This document shows, piece by piece, positions 56,397 to 64,000 of a stretch of DNA of 64,000 nucleotides. A program made the translations under genes and the position numbers. The stretch's first letter is position 1. Every line of letters begins with the position of its first letter. This DNA comes from Geodermatophilus obscurus (lineage in GTDB: Bacteria > Actinomycetota > Actinomycetes > Mycobacteriales > Geodermatophilaceae), in contig NZ_FOWE01000008.1 in NCBI RefSeq assembly GCF_900115395.1, positions 1 through 64,000 of the forward strand, written 5' to 3'. Below the pieces are notes generated by a model. That model was not told the origin of the DNA. It made no database searches and saw nothing but the letters and a program-made list of their open reading frames with translations.

Positions 56397-57830
56397 GTGA
56401 GCACGACGGCGGACCGGACCGCGCAGGCACCGGCGTCCGCCACCGCGACGCGGCGCTGGTCCCCCGTCGAGCTGATCCCGCCCGCGGTGCTCGGCCTGCT
56501 GTGCGCGGTGCTGCTCGCTCCCGGCCACGGGTTCTGGTTCGACGAGGCGTTCACCGCCGAGGTCGCCCGCAGGCCACTGGCCGACATCCTGCGCGCGATC
56601 GCCACCGGCGAGGGCGTGACGAGCTACCTCGCCGACGTCCCGCCCTCGTACAACGCGCCGTACTACCTCGTCGTGCACGCCTGGGTGTCGCTGCCCGGGG
56701 TGGGCGGTGACACCTCGCTGCGGCTGTTGTCGGTGCTGGCAACCGCCGGCGGGCTGGCGTGCGTCACGCGCGCGGTCACCCGGCTGGCCGGCCGCCCCAC
56801 CGGCGTGCTGGCCGGGCTGGTGCCCGCCTGCGCCCCGCTGCTGCTCGAGCAGGCCGTGGAGGCCCGCAGCTACGGGCTGGCGGTGCTGGCCACCGGCGGC
56901 GCGCTGCTCGGCCTGACCCGCTGGCTGCAGGACGGCCGCGGGCTGCTGCTGTTCGGCCTGGCCGGCGCGGGCATGGGCCTGGCGCACTGGTACGCCGTCA
57001 CCGTCCTCGCCGCGTTCGTGGTCGCGGCGCTGCTGCTGCGCGGCCGGGCCGCCGTCCGGGTCGCCGTCGCCGGCACACTGGCCGCCCTGCCGGCGGCCGG
57101 GCTGGTCGGCGTCAACCTGCTCAACGGCACCGGGTCGCGCAACGCCGAGCACCTGCGCGACACCGGGGGCACGCTGGCCGACCTCGCCGTCGAGGCCTGG
57201 GCCGGCGGCCGCACCCCGCTGCTGTACCTCACCGTCGGCCTGGCCGTCATCGGCGCCGTGCGCGGCGCCGGGGTGCGGGTCGTCGGTGCCTGCTGGGTGC
57301 TGGTGCCCCTGCTGCTCCTGCTCGTCGCCGAGACCGTCCGGCCGGTGTACCTCCCCCGCTACCTGCTCGCCGGGCTCGTGGGGCTCGGCGTCCTCGCCGC
57401 CGCGGGCGTGACCGCGCTGCCCCGGGGCTCACGGGCGCCGGTGGCCGCGGCGCTGGTCGGACTGTCCCTCGTGGCGAGCGCACCCCTCGCCGTGCGCGAG
57501 CCGCGGGAGCGGTCGGACGACGCCGTCGCCCTGCTGCTGGGCGAGCAGCGGCCCGGCGAGCCGGTGGTCGCCGCCGACCAGCGGGCGGCCATGGGGCTCG
57601 ACCACTTCGTCCGCACGTCCGGCCCGCGGCTGCGCCCCGACGTCGTCCTGCCACCCGCGGACGCCCCCGCCGACGCCGACCGCGTCTGGCTGGTCCGCCG
57701 CCTGGTCGACGGCGAGCCGGTGCCCACCGACGACGACGCGGTCCTCACCGGCGCCGGGTTGTACCTGACGCGGACCTGGGACCTGCCCGCCGTGAAGACC
57801 GACCTGGTCGTCCAGCTCTGGACCCGCTGA
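56397..57830 (+). CDS. GT39/ArnT-like membrane glycosyltransferase
   Basis: A 477-residue protein with about eleven membrane helices. The first extracytoplasmic loop contains GHGFWFDEAFTAEVARRP, the acidic motif of polyprenyl-phosphate-sugar-dependent GT-C transferases, and VPPSYNAPYYLVVHAW follows. Such enzymes move a sugar from a lipid carrier to a target outside the membrane. A DPM1-like GT2 gene, which could make the lipid-linked sugar, converges with it and overlaps its last 86 bp. GTG at 56397; no clear ribosome-binding site. Confidence 0.87.
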   Translation: MSTTADRTAQAPASATATRRWSPVELIPPAVLGLLCAVLLAPGHGFWFDEAFTAEVARRPLADILRAIATGEGVTSYLADVPPSYNAPYYLVVHAWVSLPGVGGDTSLRLLSVLATAGGLACVTRAVTRLAGRPTGVLAGLVPACAPLLLEQAVEARSYGLAVLATGGALLGLTRWLQDGRGLLLFGLAGAGMGLAHWYAVTVLAAFVVAALLLRGRAAVRVAVAGTLAALPAAGLVGVNLLNGTGSRNAEHLRDTGGTLADLAVEAWAGGRTPLLYLTVGLAVIGAVRGAGVRVVGACWVLVPLLLLLVAETVRPVYLPRYLLAGLVGLGVLAAAGVTALPRGSRAPVAAALVGLSLVASAPLAVREPRERSDDAVALLLGEQRPGEPVVAADQRAAMGLDHFVRTSGPRLRPDVVLPPADAPADADRVWLVRRLVDGEPVPTDDDAVLTGAGLYLTRTWDLPAVKTDLVVQLWTR

Positions 57831-58509
57831 CCCCGCGGCGTCGCGCCGCCCACGCCAGGGACCGCAGTGACTGCCGGAGCCGGGCCCGGGCGGTCCACGC
57901 CGACTCCCCCACCGGCCGGCGGTCGCGGGCGACGGGCACGCTGGCCAGCGGGGTCCCGGCCAGGCCCGCCGCGAGGACGACGCTGGGCGCCTGACCGCCG
58001 AGCACCGCGGCCACGACGGCGTCACGCACGGCGGGCCCGAGCGCGAGGAACGCGCCGGCGTCGGGCGGCAGGCCGGTGAGCGCGGCGGCGACCCGCCGGT
58101 GCAGCCCGCCGGTCAGCCGCCGCACCGGCGACTCGTAGCGGCCCCGGCGGCCGGCGAAGACCGCGCCGACGTCGCCCCGCGCCAACCGGTCGAGCAGCGC
58201 CGGCACCGCCTCGGGCGGGTCCTGCAGGTCGGCGTCGAGGCACACCCAGGCGTCGGCGTCCTCGGCGGCCAGCCCGGTGGCCAGCGCGCGGTGCTGCCCG
58301 ACGTTGGCCGCCAGGGCGGTCACCGCGACGCGGGGGTCGGCCGCCAGCTCCCGGGCCACCGCCAGGCTGCCGTCCGGCGAGGCGTCGACGACCAGCCGCA
58401 GCCGCCAGTCCCGCCCGTCGAGGGCCGCGGCGAGCCGGGCGGCCAGCGGGCGCAGCGTCGCCTCGTTGCCGTACACCGGCACGACGACGGCGATCCGGGG
58501 ACCGCTCAC
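57745..58509 (-). CDS. DPM1-like GT2 glycosyltransferase
   Basis: A 254-residue GT-A transferase without membrane helices. It opens with IAVVVPVYGNEATLRPL and has the acidic CLDADLQDPPEAVPALL motif near residue 93, as in dolichol/polyprenyl-phosphate sugar transferases. It would load a sugar onto a polyprenyl carrier at the inner membrane face. The last 29 residues are Arg/Ser/Gly-rich and lie antisense to the GT39 gene. GTG at 58509 overlaps the epimerase stop by 4 bp. Third gene of the aldolase-epimerase-GT2 operon. Confidence 0.87.
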   Translation of the reverse strand: MSGPRIAVVVPVYGNEATLRPLAARLAAALDGRDWRLRLVVDASPDGSLAVARELAADPRVAVTALAANVGQHRALATGLAAEDADAWVCLDADLQDPPEAVPALLDRLARGDVGAVFAGRRGRYESPVRRLTGGLHRRVAAALTGLPPDAGAFLALGPAVRDAVVAAVLGGQAPSVVLAAGLAGTPLASVPVARDRRPVGESAWTARARLRQSLRSLAWAARRRGVSGSRAGRPGRSSRRAGPRSASGTTRRR

Positions 58510-59363
58510 CCCGCCGCCCACGTGCGGGCCAGCCCCTCCTCGAGACCGACCGCCGGCGTCCAGCCGAGGAGCTCGCGCGCCGCGCGCGGGTCGCAGACCC
58601 AGTCGGCGGTGTCCCAGTCCCGGCCGGGGTGGGCGCCCGGCGCGGTCGCGACGGGCCGGCCGGTGACCCGCTCGGCGACGGCGACCAGCTCCTCCACCGA
58701 CGTCTGCACGCCCGTGCCCACGTTGACCACCGCACCGGGCGGGAGGTCGTCGGCCAGCGCCGCCCGCACGCACGCGTCGACGACGTCACCGACCCACACC
58801 CAGTCGCGCCGGCTCACCCCGGCCGGCAGCGGCACCGTCGCCCCGGTGCGGGCGGCGGCGAGCACGACCGGCACCAGCCGGGTCGGGTGGTCCCCGGGGC
58901 CGTACACCTGGAAGGCGCGCAGCACCGCGGCGCGCACCCCGCGCTCGGCGGCGGCGGCCTGCAGCAGCAGCGAGCCGGCCGCCTTGGTGGCGCCGAAGAA
59001 GCCGCGCGGGCGCAGCGGCGCGTCCTCGGCCAGCGGTGCCCGCCCGGCCGCGTATTCGGTCGACGACCCGAGCCGCACGACGGCCCGGCAGCGGCCGGGC
59101 AGCGCGTCGACCAGCCAGGGGCTGGTGTTCACGGCCACCGTCGCGGCACGCTCGGCGGGGGTCGCCTTCGCCCGCCCCGCCGCGAGGGAGAAGACGACGT
59201 CGGGGTCGGCGGCCCGCACCGCGGCCGCGGCGGCGACGGGGTCGGCGAGGTCGACGTCGGCGCGGGTGAGTCCGGTGACCGCCCAGCCGTCGGCCCGCAA
59301 CCGCGCCACCAGGTGCCGGCCGACGAAGCCCCCGGCCCCGGTGACCAGGGCCCGGCCGTTCAC
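58506..59363 (-). CDS. NAD-dependent epimerase/dehydratase lacking the catalytic tyrosine
   Basis: A 285-residue extended SDR. The Rossmann loop TGAGGFVGRHL, DVVFSLAAGRA, the catalytic serine region VVRLGSSTEYAAG and the C-terminal VNVGTGVQTSVEELV are present. Where the family has YxxxK the sequence reads FFGATKAAG, so the active-site tyrosine is phenylalanine while the lysine is kept. It may act on an unusual substrate or use another acid. GTG at 59363 overlaps the aldolase-like gene by 4 bp. Second gene of the iron-box operon. Confidence 0.87.
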   Translation of the reverse strand: MNGRALVTGAGGFVGRHLVARLRADGWAVTGLTRADVDLADPVAAAAAVRAADPDVVFSLAAGRAKATPAERAATVAVNTSPWLVDALPGRCRAVVRLGSSTEYAAGRAPLAEDAPLRPRGFFGATKAAGSLLLQAAAAERGVRAAVLRAFQVYGPGDHPTRLVPVVLAAARTGATVPLPAGVSRRDWVWVGDVVDACVRAALADDLPPGAVVNVGTGVQTSVEELVAVAERVTGRPVATAPGAHPGRDWDTADWVCDPRAARELLGWTPAVGLEEGLARTWAAG

Positions 59364-60151
59364 GCGGGGACGGCGACGGGGGCGGCCGCCCGCTCGACGG
59401 CGTCCACGAAGGCGGCCCGCCGCCCGTCGGCGGCCGACCGGTCGGCGCCGGCCAGGTCGGCGAGCGCGGCGAGCAGCCGCGGCACCTCGGTGAACGGGTC
59501 GCGCCCGGCCATGTCGGCGGTGAACGACCGGCGGAGGAAGGTGAAGTCGGTGCGCAGCCGGACCAGCTCGGCGGCCAGCAGGTCGCCCGGCACGGGGAAC
59601 CCGCCGCCGGGCAGCGTCAGCCCGCCGACGCCGAAGGGCACGGGGACGGCGGCGCGGACGGCGTCGACCGTCCCGTCGACCAGCGGCCGGAACAGCTGGT
59701 CCGACCGCCGGTCGATGCGCAGGTCGTTCAGCCCCACGTAGACCCGCGACAGCGGCCGCCGGGCCAGCTCGGCAGCACGGTCGACGGCGTCCTGGGTCTC
59801 CACCAGGATGCCCAGCCCGCAGCGGCCGCCGACCAGGTCGAGGGTGCGGTCGACCTCGTCGGGCGCGCGCACCATCGGCAGCAGGACCTCGTCGGCGCCG
59901 GCCGCGACCGCGTCGTCGACCTCCCGGGCCGTCCACGGACCGGCCGCGTTGACCCGGCAGACCAGCCGGCCGTCGGTGGCCGCGCGCATACGGACGAGGT
60001 CCTCGAGGGTGTCGCCGTTGATCTGGGTGCCCTCGCCGGCCTGCCGGCGGTGCTTGCCGCGGCGCTCCCAGTCGACGACGATCCCGGCGGCACCGGCCGC
60101 GACGACGTCCCGCCCCCAGGCGGGGTCCACGGTGAAGAGGAACAGCTGCAC
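59360..60151 (-). CDS. HpcH/HpaI aldolase-like protein
   Basis: A 263-residue TIM-barrel protein. IVVDWERRGKHRRQAG near residue 24, CRVNAAGP, the metal-side EVLLPMVRAPDEV (near 89) and GILVETQDAV (near 113) follow the HpcH/HpaI aldolase and citrate-lyase beta-subunit pattern. The reaction is probably an aldol cleavage or condensation of a keto acid; substrate unknown. Its GTG at 60151 lies 8 nt after TAAGCT (60165-60160), which overlaps an iron box, so the operon should be expressed when iron is low. It ends within the epimerase start. Confidence 0.82.
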   Translation of the reverse strand: MQLFLFTVDPAWGRDVVAAGAAGIVVDWERRGKHRRQAGEGTQINGDTLEDLVRMRAATDGRLVCRVNAAGPWTAREVDDAVAAGADEVLLPMVRAPDEVDRTLDLVGGRCGLGILVETQDAVDRAAELARRPLSRVYVGLNDLRIDRRSDQLFRPLVDGTVDAVRAAVPVPFGVGGLTLPGGGFPVPGDLLAAELVRLRTDFTFLRRSFTADMAGRDPFTEVPRLLAALADLAGADRSAADGRRAAFVDAVERAAAPVAVPA

Positions 60152-60159
60152 GGGCGGTG

Positions 60160-60177
60160 AGCTTAGGCAGGCCTAAG
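60160..60177 (-). promoter_or_regulatory. Iron box over the aldolase operon promoter
   Basis: CTTAGGCAGGCCTAAG (60162-60177) has perfect 7-bp arms and matches the TTAGG...CCTAA pattern of IdeR/DtxR sites. The -10 TAAGCT (60165-60160) overlaps it, and the start codon follows 8 nt later. The box also covers the stop codon of the upstream ATPase gene. Confidence 0.8.
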
Positions 60178-61261
60178 TCGCCGTCGGCACCCCGGGTCGG
60201 GCCGGCGCGGTCGCGACGGGCGGGACGGTCGGCGCCGCGGCGGGGAACGGTACCGCCGGGCCGGCGACCACCACGGTGACCTCGGCCCCCTCGGAGGGCA
60301 GGTCACCGCCCTCGGTGCGCGCGCTGACCCGCAGCCCCGAGGGCAGCTCCAGCTCGATCCGGGCGTCGTGGCCGTAGAAGTCGACGCCGCGGACCCGTGC
60401 GCGCGTGCCCGGGCCGCCCGACAGCCGCAGCTGCTCGGGTCGCAGCAGCACCCGGACCGGGCCGTCGGCGCACGGCCGCCCGAGGGACAGCTCCCCCAGC
60501 TCGGAGGTGACCCGCCCGCCGGCGGCCTCGCCGTCGAGGACCACGGCCTCCCCGACGAAGGCGGCCACCTCGAGGTCCGCGGGCCGGGAGTAGAGGGTCC
60601 GCGGATCGGCAAGCTGCGCGAGCCTGCCGCCACGCACCACGGCCACCTGGTCGGCGGTCGAGAGCGCCTCGGCCTGGTCGTGGGTGACCAGGACGGCGGT
60701 CGCGCCGGTGGCCCGCAGCGCGTCGGCGACGGCGCGGCGGGTGTCCTCCCGCAGCGCGGCGTCGAGGGAGGAGAACGGCTCGTCGAGCAGGACGAGGGAG
60801 GGCTCGGGTGCCAGGGCGCGGGCCAGCGCCACCCGCTGCTGCTGGCCACCGGAGAGCTGGTGCGGCACCCGGTCGGCCAGCGCGGCGTCGAGGCCGACGA
60901 GCGCCAGCAGCCCGGCGACGCGCGTGCGGTCGCGGCGCAGCCTGCGGGGCAGCCCGAACGCGACGTTGCCGGCCACGCTCAGGTGCGGGAACAGCCCACC
61001 CTCCTGCGGCACGAAGCCGATGCCCCGGGAGCGCGCGGGGACGCCGCGCCCGGCACCGGCCACCACCCGGCCGCCCAGCTCCACGGTCCCGGCGTCGGGG
61101 TCGTCGAACCCGGCGACGATGCGCAGCAGCGTCGTCTTCCCGCAGCCGGAGGGGCCGAGCAGCGCGGTGGTCGTCCCGGACGGGACGTGCAGGTCGACGC
61201 CGGTGAGCACCGGGGTGCGGCCGTGGGACTTCACCAGGCCGGTGACGGTCAGCGCGCTCAT
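60173..61261 (-). CDS. fbpC: Ferric iron ABC transporter ATPase
   Basis: A 362-residue ATPase. Walker A is LLGPSGCGKTTLL (near 34-46), the Q-loop VPQEGGLFPH, the signature LSGGQQQRVALARAL, Walker B VLLDEPFSSLD and the switch VTHDQAEAL. The C-terminal 130 residues form a TOBE-like regulatory domain (VLLRPEQLRLSGG). It powers the FbpAB importer encoded upstream. ATG at 61261 overlaps the permease stop by 4 bp. Confidence 0.95.
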   Translation of the reverse strand: MSALTVTGLVKSHGRTPVLTGVDLHVPSGTTTALLGPSGCGKTTLLRIVAGFDDPDAGTVELGGRVVAGAGRGVPARSRGIGFVPQEGGLFPHLSVAGNVAFGLPRRLRRDRTRVAGLLALVGLDAALADRVPHQLSGGQQQRVALARALAPEPSLVLLDEPFSSLDAALREDTRRAVADALRATGATAVLVTHDQAEALSTADQVAVVRGGRLAQLADPRTLYSRPADLEVAAFVGEAVVLDGEAAGGRVTSELGELSLGRPCADGPVRVLLRPEQLRLSGGPGTRARVRGVDFYGHDARIELELPSGLRVSARTEGGDLPSEGAEVTVVVAGPAVPFPAAAPTVPPVATAPARPGVPTAT

Positions 61262-62847
61262 GTGGTCAGACCTCGTCGGACGTCTCGGGAGAGCAGCACC
61301 GTGGCCGGTGCCGAGAGCAGGACCATGACCGCGGCGTAGGGCGCGGCGGCGCCGTACTCGAGGGCACTGCTCGCCGACCAGAACGCCGTGGCGAGCGTCT
61401 CGGTGCCCGTCGGGGCCAGCAGCAGCGTGGCGGTGAGCTCGGTGACCACCGCGAGGAACACCAGCGCCGCTCCCGCCCCGATCCCCGGGGCCAGCAGCGG
61501 CAGCGTCACCCGCCACAGCCGCGCGGGCGCGGAGACCCCGAGGGAGGCGGCGACGTCGTCGTGCACCGGCGGGGACTGCTCGACGGCCGCGCGCACGGTG
61601 ACGATCGCCCGGGGCAGGAACAGGACGGCGTAGGCGGCCAGCAGGACCGGCACGGTCTGGTACAGCCCGGGCAGGACGCGGATGCCGACCGCCACCAGGG
61701 CGAGGGCGACGACGATGGCCGGCACGGCGCTGCCCAGGTAGGTGGTGCGCTCGAGCAGCGTGGCCAGCGGCCCCCGGCGGCGCACCGCCAGCCACCCGGT
61801 GGGCAGCGCCAGCACGGTGGTGACGGCCGCGGCCGCGCCGGCCAGGGCGAGCGTCGTCCCCGTCGTGCCGGCCAGGACCGCCCAGTCGACCCGCGCCGAG
61901 GTGCCGGTGAGGAACCAGGACACCAGCGCGCCGAGCGGGACCAGCAGCGACAGCCCGACCACGGTGGCGAGGACGAGCAGGGCCGGGCCGGTGAGCGCCC
62001 CGAGCCGGACGGGGACCACCCGGCGGGCGGCGCCGGCCCCGGTGCGGGCGTAGCCGCGGGTGCCGCGCAGCCGGACCTCTGCCAGCAGCAGCACCAGGCA
62101 CAGCAGGACGAGGACACCGGCGAGCATCGTGGCGGCCGGGCCGTTGAAGGTGGCGCGGTACTGGTCGTAGACCGCCGTCGTGAGGGTCGGGTAGCGCAGC
62201 ATCGCCAGGGCGCCGAACTCGGCGAGCACGTGCAGCGCGACCAGCAGGGTCCCGCCGAGGACGGCCACCCGCAGCTGGGGCAGCTGCACCCGCCGGAAGA
62301 CCGCCCAGGCCGACAGGCCCAGACCGCGGGCGGTCTCCTCCAGCGCGGGGTCCAGCCCCCGGAAGGCGGCGACGACGGGCAGGTAGACGAAGGGCGCGTA
62401 GGCCAGCGACACGACCAGCAGGGCGCCGCCGTAGGTGTCCAGGCCGGGCAGCAGCGAGATCCACGCCGAGCTGCTGACGAAGGCGGGCAGGGCCAGCGGT
62501 GCGACCAGCAGCACGTGCCAGACGCGGCGGCCGGGCACCGTGCTGCGCTCGACCAGCCAGGCCGTCCCCACGCCCAGGACCGCGGTGACCGCGACGGTGC
62601 CGCCGACCAGCCGGACGGTGTTGCCGAGGAGCTCGGCCACCCGCGGGCGGAACACCAGCTCCGCGACGCCGCTCCAGCCGACCTCGGCGACGGCCACCGC
62701 GATGTGCACCAGGGGCAGCAGCGCGAGCGCGGCGACGGCCGCCGCCAGCAGCACCGTCACCGGCGAGCGCCGGGCCCGGGACGCGCGGCGGCGCCGCGAC
62801 GCCGGGGCGGCCGGGGTCGCGGGGCCGGGGACGGCGGTGGGGCTCAG
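61258..62847 (-). CDS. fbpB: Ferric iron ABC transporter permease
   Basis: A membrane protein of about 529 residues with roughly twelve helices in two fused halves, each with an EAA-type loop (LEETARGLGLSAWAVFRRVQLPQ and HDDVAASLGVSAPARLWRVTLPL regions). This fused layout is typical of FbpB/SfuB. The N-terminal basic stretch before the first helix is open back to a CTG at 62847, which overlaps the fbpA stop and follows AGGAGG at a normal distance. No ATG, GTG or TTG occurs in that part; the first standard start is GTG at 62760. I favour the CTG start. Confidence 0.88.
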   Translation of the reverse strand: MSPTAVPGPATPAAPASRRRRASRARRSPVTVLLAAAVAALALLPLVHIAVAVAEVGWSGVAELVFRPRVAELLGNTVRLVGGTVAVTAVLGVGTAWLVERSTVPGRRVWHVLLVAPLALPAFVSSSAWISLLPGLDTYGGALLVVSLAYAPFVYLPVVAAFRGLDPALEETARGLGLSAWAVFRRVQLPQLRVAVLGGTLLVALHVLAEFGALAMLRYPTLTTAVYDQYRATFNGPAATMLAGVLVLLCLVLLLAEVRLRGTRGYARTGAGAARRVVPVRLGALTGPALLVLATVVGLSLLVPLGALVSWFLTGTSARVDWAVLAGTTGTTLALAGAAAAVTTVLALPTGWLAVRRRGPLATLLERTTYLGSAVPAIVVALALVAVGIRVLPGLYQTVPVLLAAYAVLFLPRAIVTVRAAVEQSPPVHDDVAASLGVSAPARLWRVTLPLLAPGIGAGAALVFLAVVTELTATLLLAPTGTETLATAFWSASSALEYGAAAPYAAVMVLLSAPATVLLSRDVRRGLTT

Positions 62848-63866
62848 AGCAGCCCCACCTCCTGCATGAGCTCGGTGACGCGCTCCTGGTCGAGGGAGGA
62901 GGGGTCGACGGCCGGGGCGCCGAGGGTGTCCAGCGGCGGCAGCGCCCCGGCGGAGGGCACCCCGGTGCCGACGGCGTACTCGAGGGCGGTGCTCTCGGCC
63001 AGCCGCTGCTGCGCCTCCGGCGCGGTCAGCCAGGCGACCAGCCGCTGGGCGGCGTCCTGCTGGTCGGAGGAGGCCAGCACTCCGGCGCCGGAGACGCTGA
63101 GGAAGGCGCCCGGGTCGCCGTTGCCGAAGAGGTGCAGCCGCGCGTCGTCGCCCTTGAGGCCACCCTCGGCCTGGTCGCGGTACCAGTAGTAGTGGTACAT
63201 CACCCCGGCGTCGATCTCGCCCTCGTCGGCGGCGACCATCACGGCGGTGTTGCTCTGGTAGACGCCGGCGTTGCGCTCGAGGCCCTCCAGCCACGCCCGG
63301 GTGGCCTCCTCGCCCTGCGTGGCGAGGACGGCGGCGACGATGGCCTGGAAGTCCGCGCCGCCGGCGGCGATGCCGATGCGGCCCTCCCACGCCGGGTCGG
63401 CCAGGTCCATGATCGAGGCCGGCAACTGGTCCTCCGTCAGCGCAGCCGGGTCGTAGACCAGCACGGTCGAGCGGGCGGCGAAGCCGGTCCAGGTGCCCGA
63501 CGAGGGCCGGAACTGCTCCCCGACCTGGTCGAGGGTCTCCTGGTCCAGTGGCGCGAGCAGTCCCTCACGGTCGAGCACGGCGATCGAGGGGCTGTTCTCG
63601 GTGAGGAACACGTCGGCCGGCGAGGCCTCGCCCTCCTGCACGATCTGGTTGGCCAGCTCCGCGTCGTTGCCGTCGCGGAGCTCCACCTCGATGCCGGTCT
63701 CGTCGGTGAAGCCCTCGAGCATCGTGCGCACCAGGCTCTCGTGCTGGGCGCTGTACACGGTGAGCGTCTCGGGATCGGCGGCCCCCGCGCTGCCGCAGGC
63801 GGCCAGCGCCCCGGAGAGGCACACGGCGGTCAGCGCGGCAGCTGTCGCCCGGGCAGGGCTGGTCAC
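62844..63866 (-). CDS. fbpA: Ferric iron ABC transporter substrate-binding lipoprotein
   Basis: A 340-residue lipoprotein with the lipobox LAAC (Cys near residue 24). The mature part begins TLTVYSAQHESLVRTMLEGF, as in Fe(III)-binding FbpA proteins. The iron-binding tyrosines are probably those in VMYHYYWYRDQ near residues 224-229. It captures Fe(III) outside the membrane and delivers it to FbpB. GTG at 63866 follows GGAGGACCC. First gene of fbpA-fbpB-fbpC, with an iron box upstream. Confidence 0.94.
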   Translation of the reverse strand: MTSPARATAAALTAVCLSGALAACGSAGAADPETLTVYSAQHESLVRTMLEGFTDETGIEVELRDGNDAELANQIVQEGEASPADVFLTENSPSIAVLDREGLLAPLDQETLDQVGEQFRPSSGTWTGFAARSTVLVYDPAALTEDQLPASIMDLADPAWEGRIGIAAGGADFQAIVAAVLATQGEEATRAWLEGLERNAGVYQSNTAVMVAADEGEIDAGVMYHYYWYRDQAEGGLKGDDARLHLFGNGDPGAFLSVSGAGVLASSDQQDAAQRLVAWLTAPEAQQRLAESTALEYAVGTGVPSAGALPPLDTLGAPAVDPSSLDQERVTELMQEVGLL

Positions 63867-63909
63867 GGGTCCTCCACGGGTCGCGGGACGACGGTCTCGT
63901 CAGCCGCCC

Positions 63910-63927
63910 AGGATAGGCACACCTAAG
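63910..63927 (-). promoter_or_regulatory. Iron box over the fbpABC promoter
   Basis: ATAGGCACACCTAAG (63913-63927) resembles the better box at 60162-60177, with 11 of 14 core bases the same. On the minus strand TATCCT (63915-63910) overlaps it as the probable -10. IdeR with iron would block transcription. Confidence 0.7.
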
Positions 63928-63974
63928 CAGGGCACCGCCCGCCGCGGTACCGATGAGTCCCGGGACGCCGGCCC

Positions 63975-63989
63975 GTCTGACCGTCAGAC
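63975..63989. promoter_or_regulatory. Perfect inverted repeat at the right edge
   Basis: GTCTGAC-C-GTCAGAC has 7-bp perfect arms. It may be an operator for a gene outside the window or a small hairpin. No coding sequence is recognised between 63930 and 64000. Confidence 0.4.
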
Positions 63990-64000
63990 CCGTGCGGCAC

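Overview
The window is about 75% GC with dense, often 4-nt-overlapping genes, many GTG starts, IdeR, a mycothiol-type DinB protein, a DUF222/HNH endonuclease and a fused CydDC. This points to a high-GC actinobacterium. The overall flavour (short dispersed GC-rich palindromes, DUF222-HNH, DUF2277, PGPGW protein) resembles Geodermatophilaceae such as Blastococcus, Geodermatophilus or Modestobacter; the family assignment is inference. No rRNA, tRNA, CRISPR array, insertion sequence or prophage was recognised, and no gene-free stretch exceeds 300 bases.

Layout. 1-5.1 kb: a TetR regulator divergent from a truncated membrane protein, an RsbW-like kinase, D-aminoacyl-tRNA deacylase, a SigB-type sigma factor, a DinB-like protein behind a perfect palindromic operator, and a DHFR-like reductase. 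5.1-9.1 kb: an acuC deacetylase translationally coupled to a GNAT/acyl-CoA-synthetase fusion (protein acetylation control). 9.2-14.5 kb: ideR, an S9 peptidase, a DUF4192 protein, a lipoprotein and a Dabb protein. 14.5-19.5 kb: a five-gene coupled cluster (GT4, methyltransferase, alpha-toroid protein, two GT2). 19.5-24.5 kb: YibE/F-methyltransferase-DksA operon, STAS protein, gdhA, hsp20. 24.6-28.7 kb: MerR regulator, then the copper operon csoR-copZ-exported protein-copA. 28.7-30.3 kb: TetR/SDR divergent pair. 30.3-37.8 kb: BlaI/M56 pair divergent from cydA-cydB-cydDC, with three matching operators. 37.8-42.8 kb: two-component system with a membrane partner and several small genes. 42.8-46.5 kb: ethanolamine operon (eat-eutB-eutC). 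46.5-54.2 kb: small housekeeping and membrane genes, map, PspC and VOC proteins. 54.3-56.4 kb: DUF222-HNH endonuclease and a broken vsr. 56.4-60.2 kb: membrane glycosyltransferase, then an aldolase-epimerase-GT2 operon with an iron box. 60.2-63.9 kb: ferric iron ABC transporter with an iron box.

Three things connect the genes. First, IdeR (9.2 kb) probably controls both the iron transporter and the aldolase-epimerase-GT2 operon through two related iron boxes. Second, a BlaI-family repressor probably controls cytochrome bd. Third, a family of about 57-60 bp palindromes with covarying stems occurs eight times: three times between genes (probable terminators), four times inside or at the 5' end of open genes, and once within vsr, which is broken. 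Many genes also have a TAnnnT box about 7 nt before the start codon, which predicts leaderless mRNAs.
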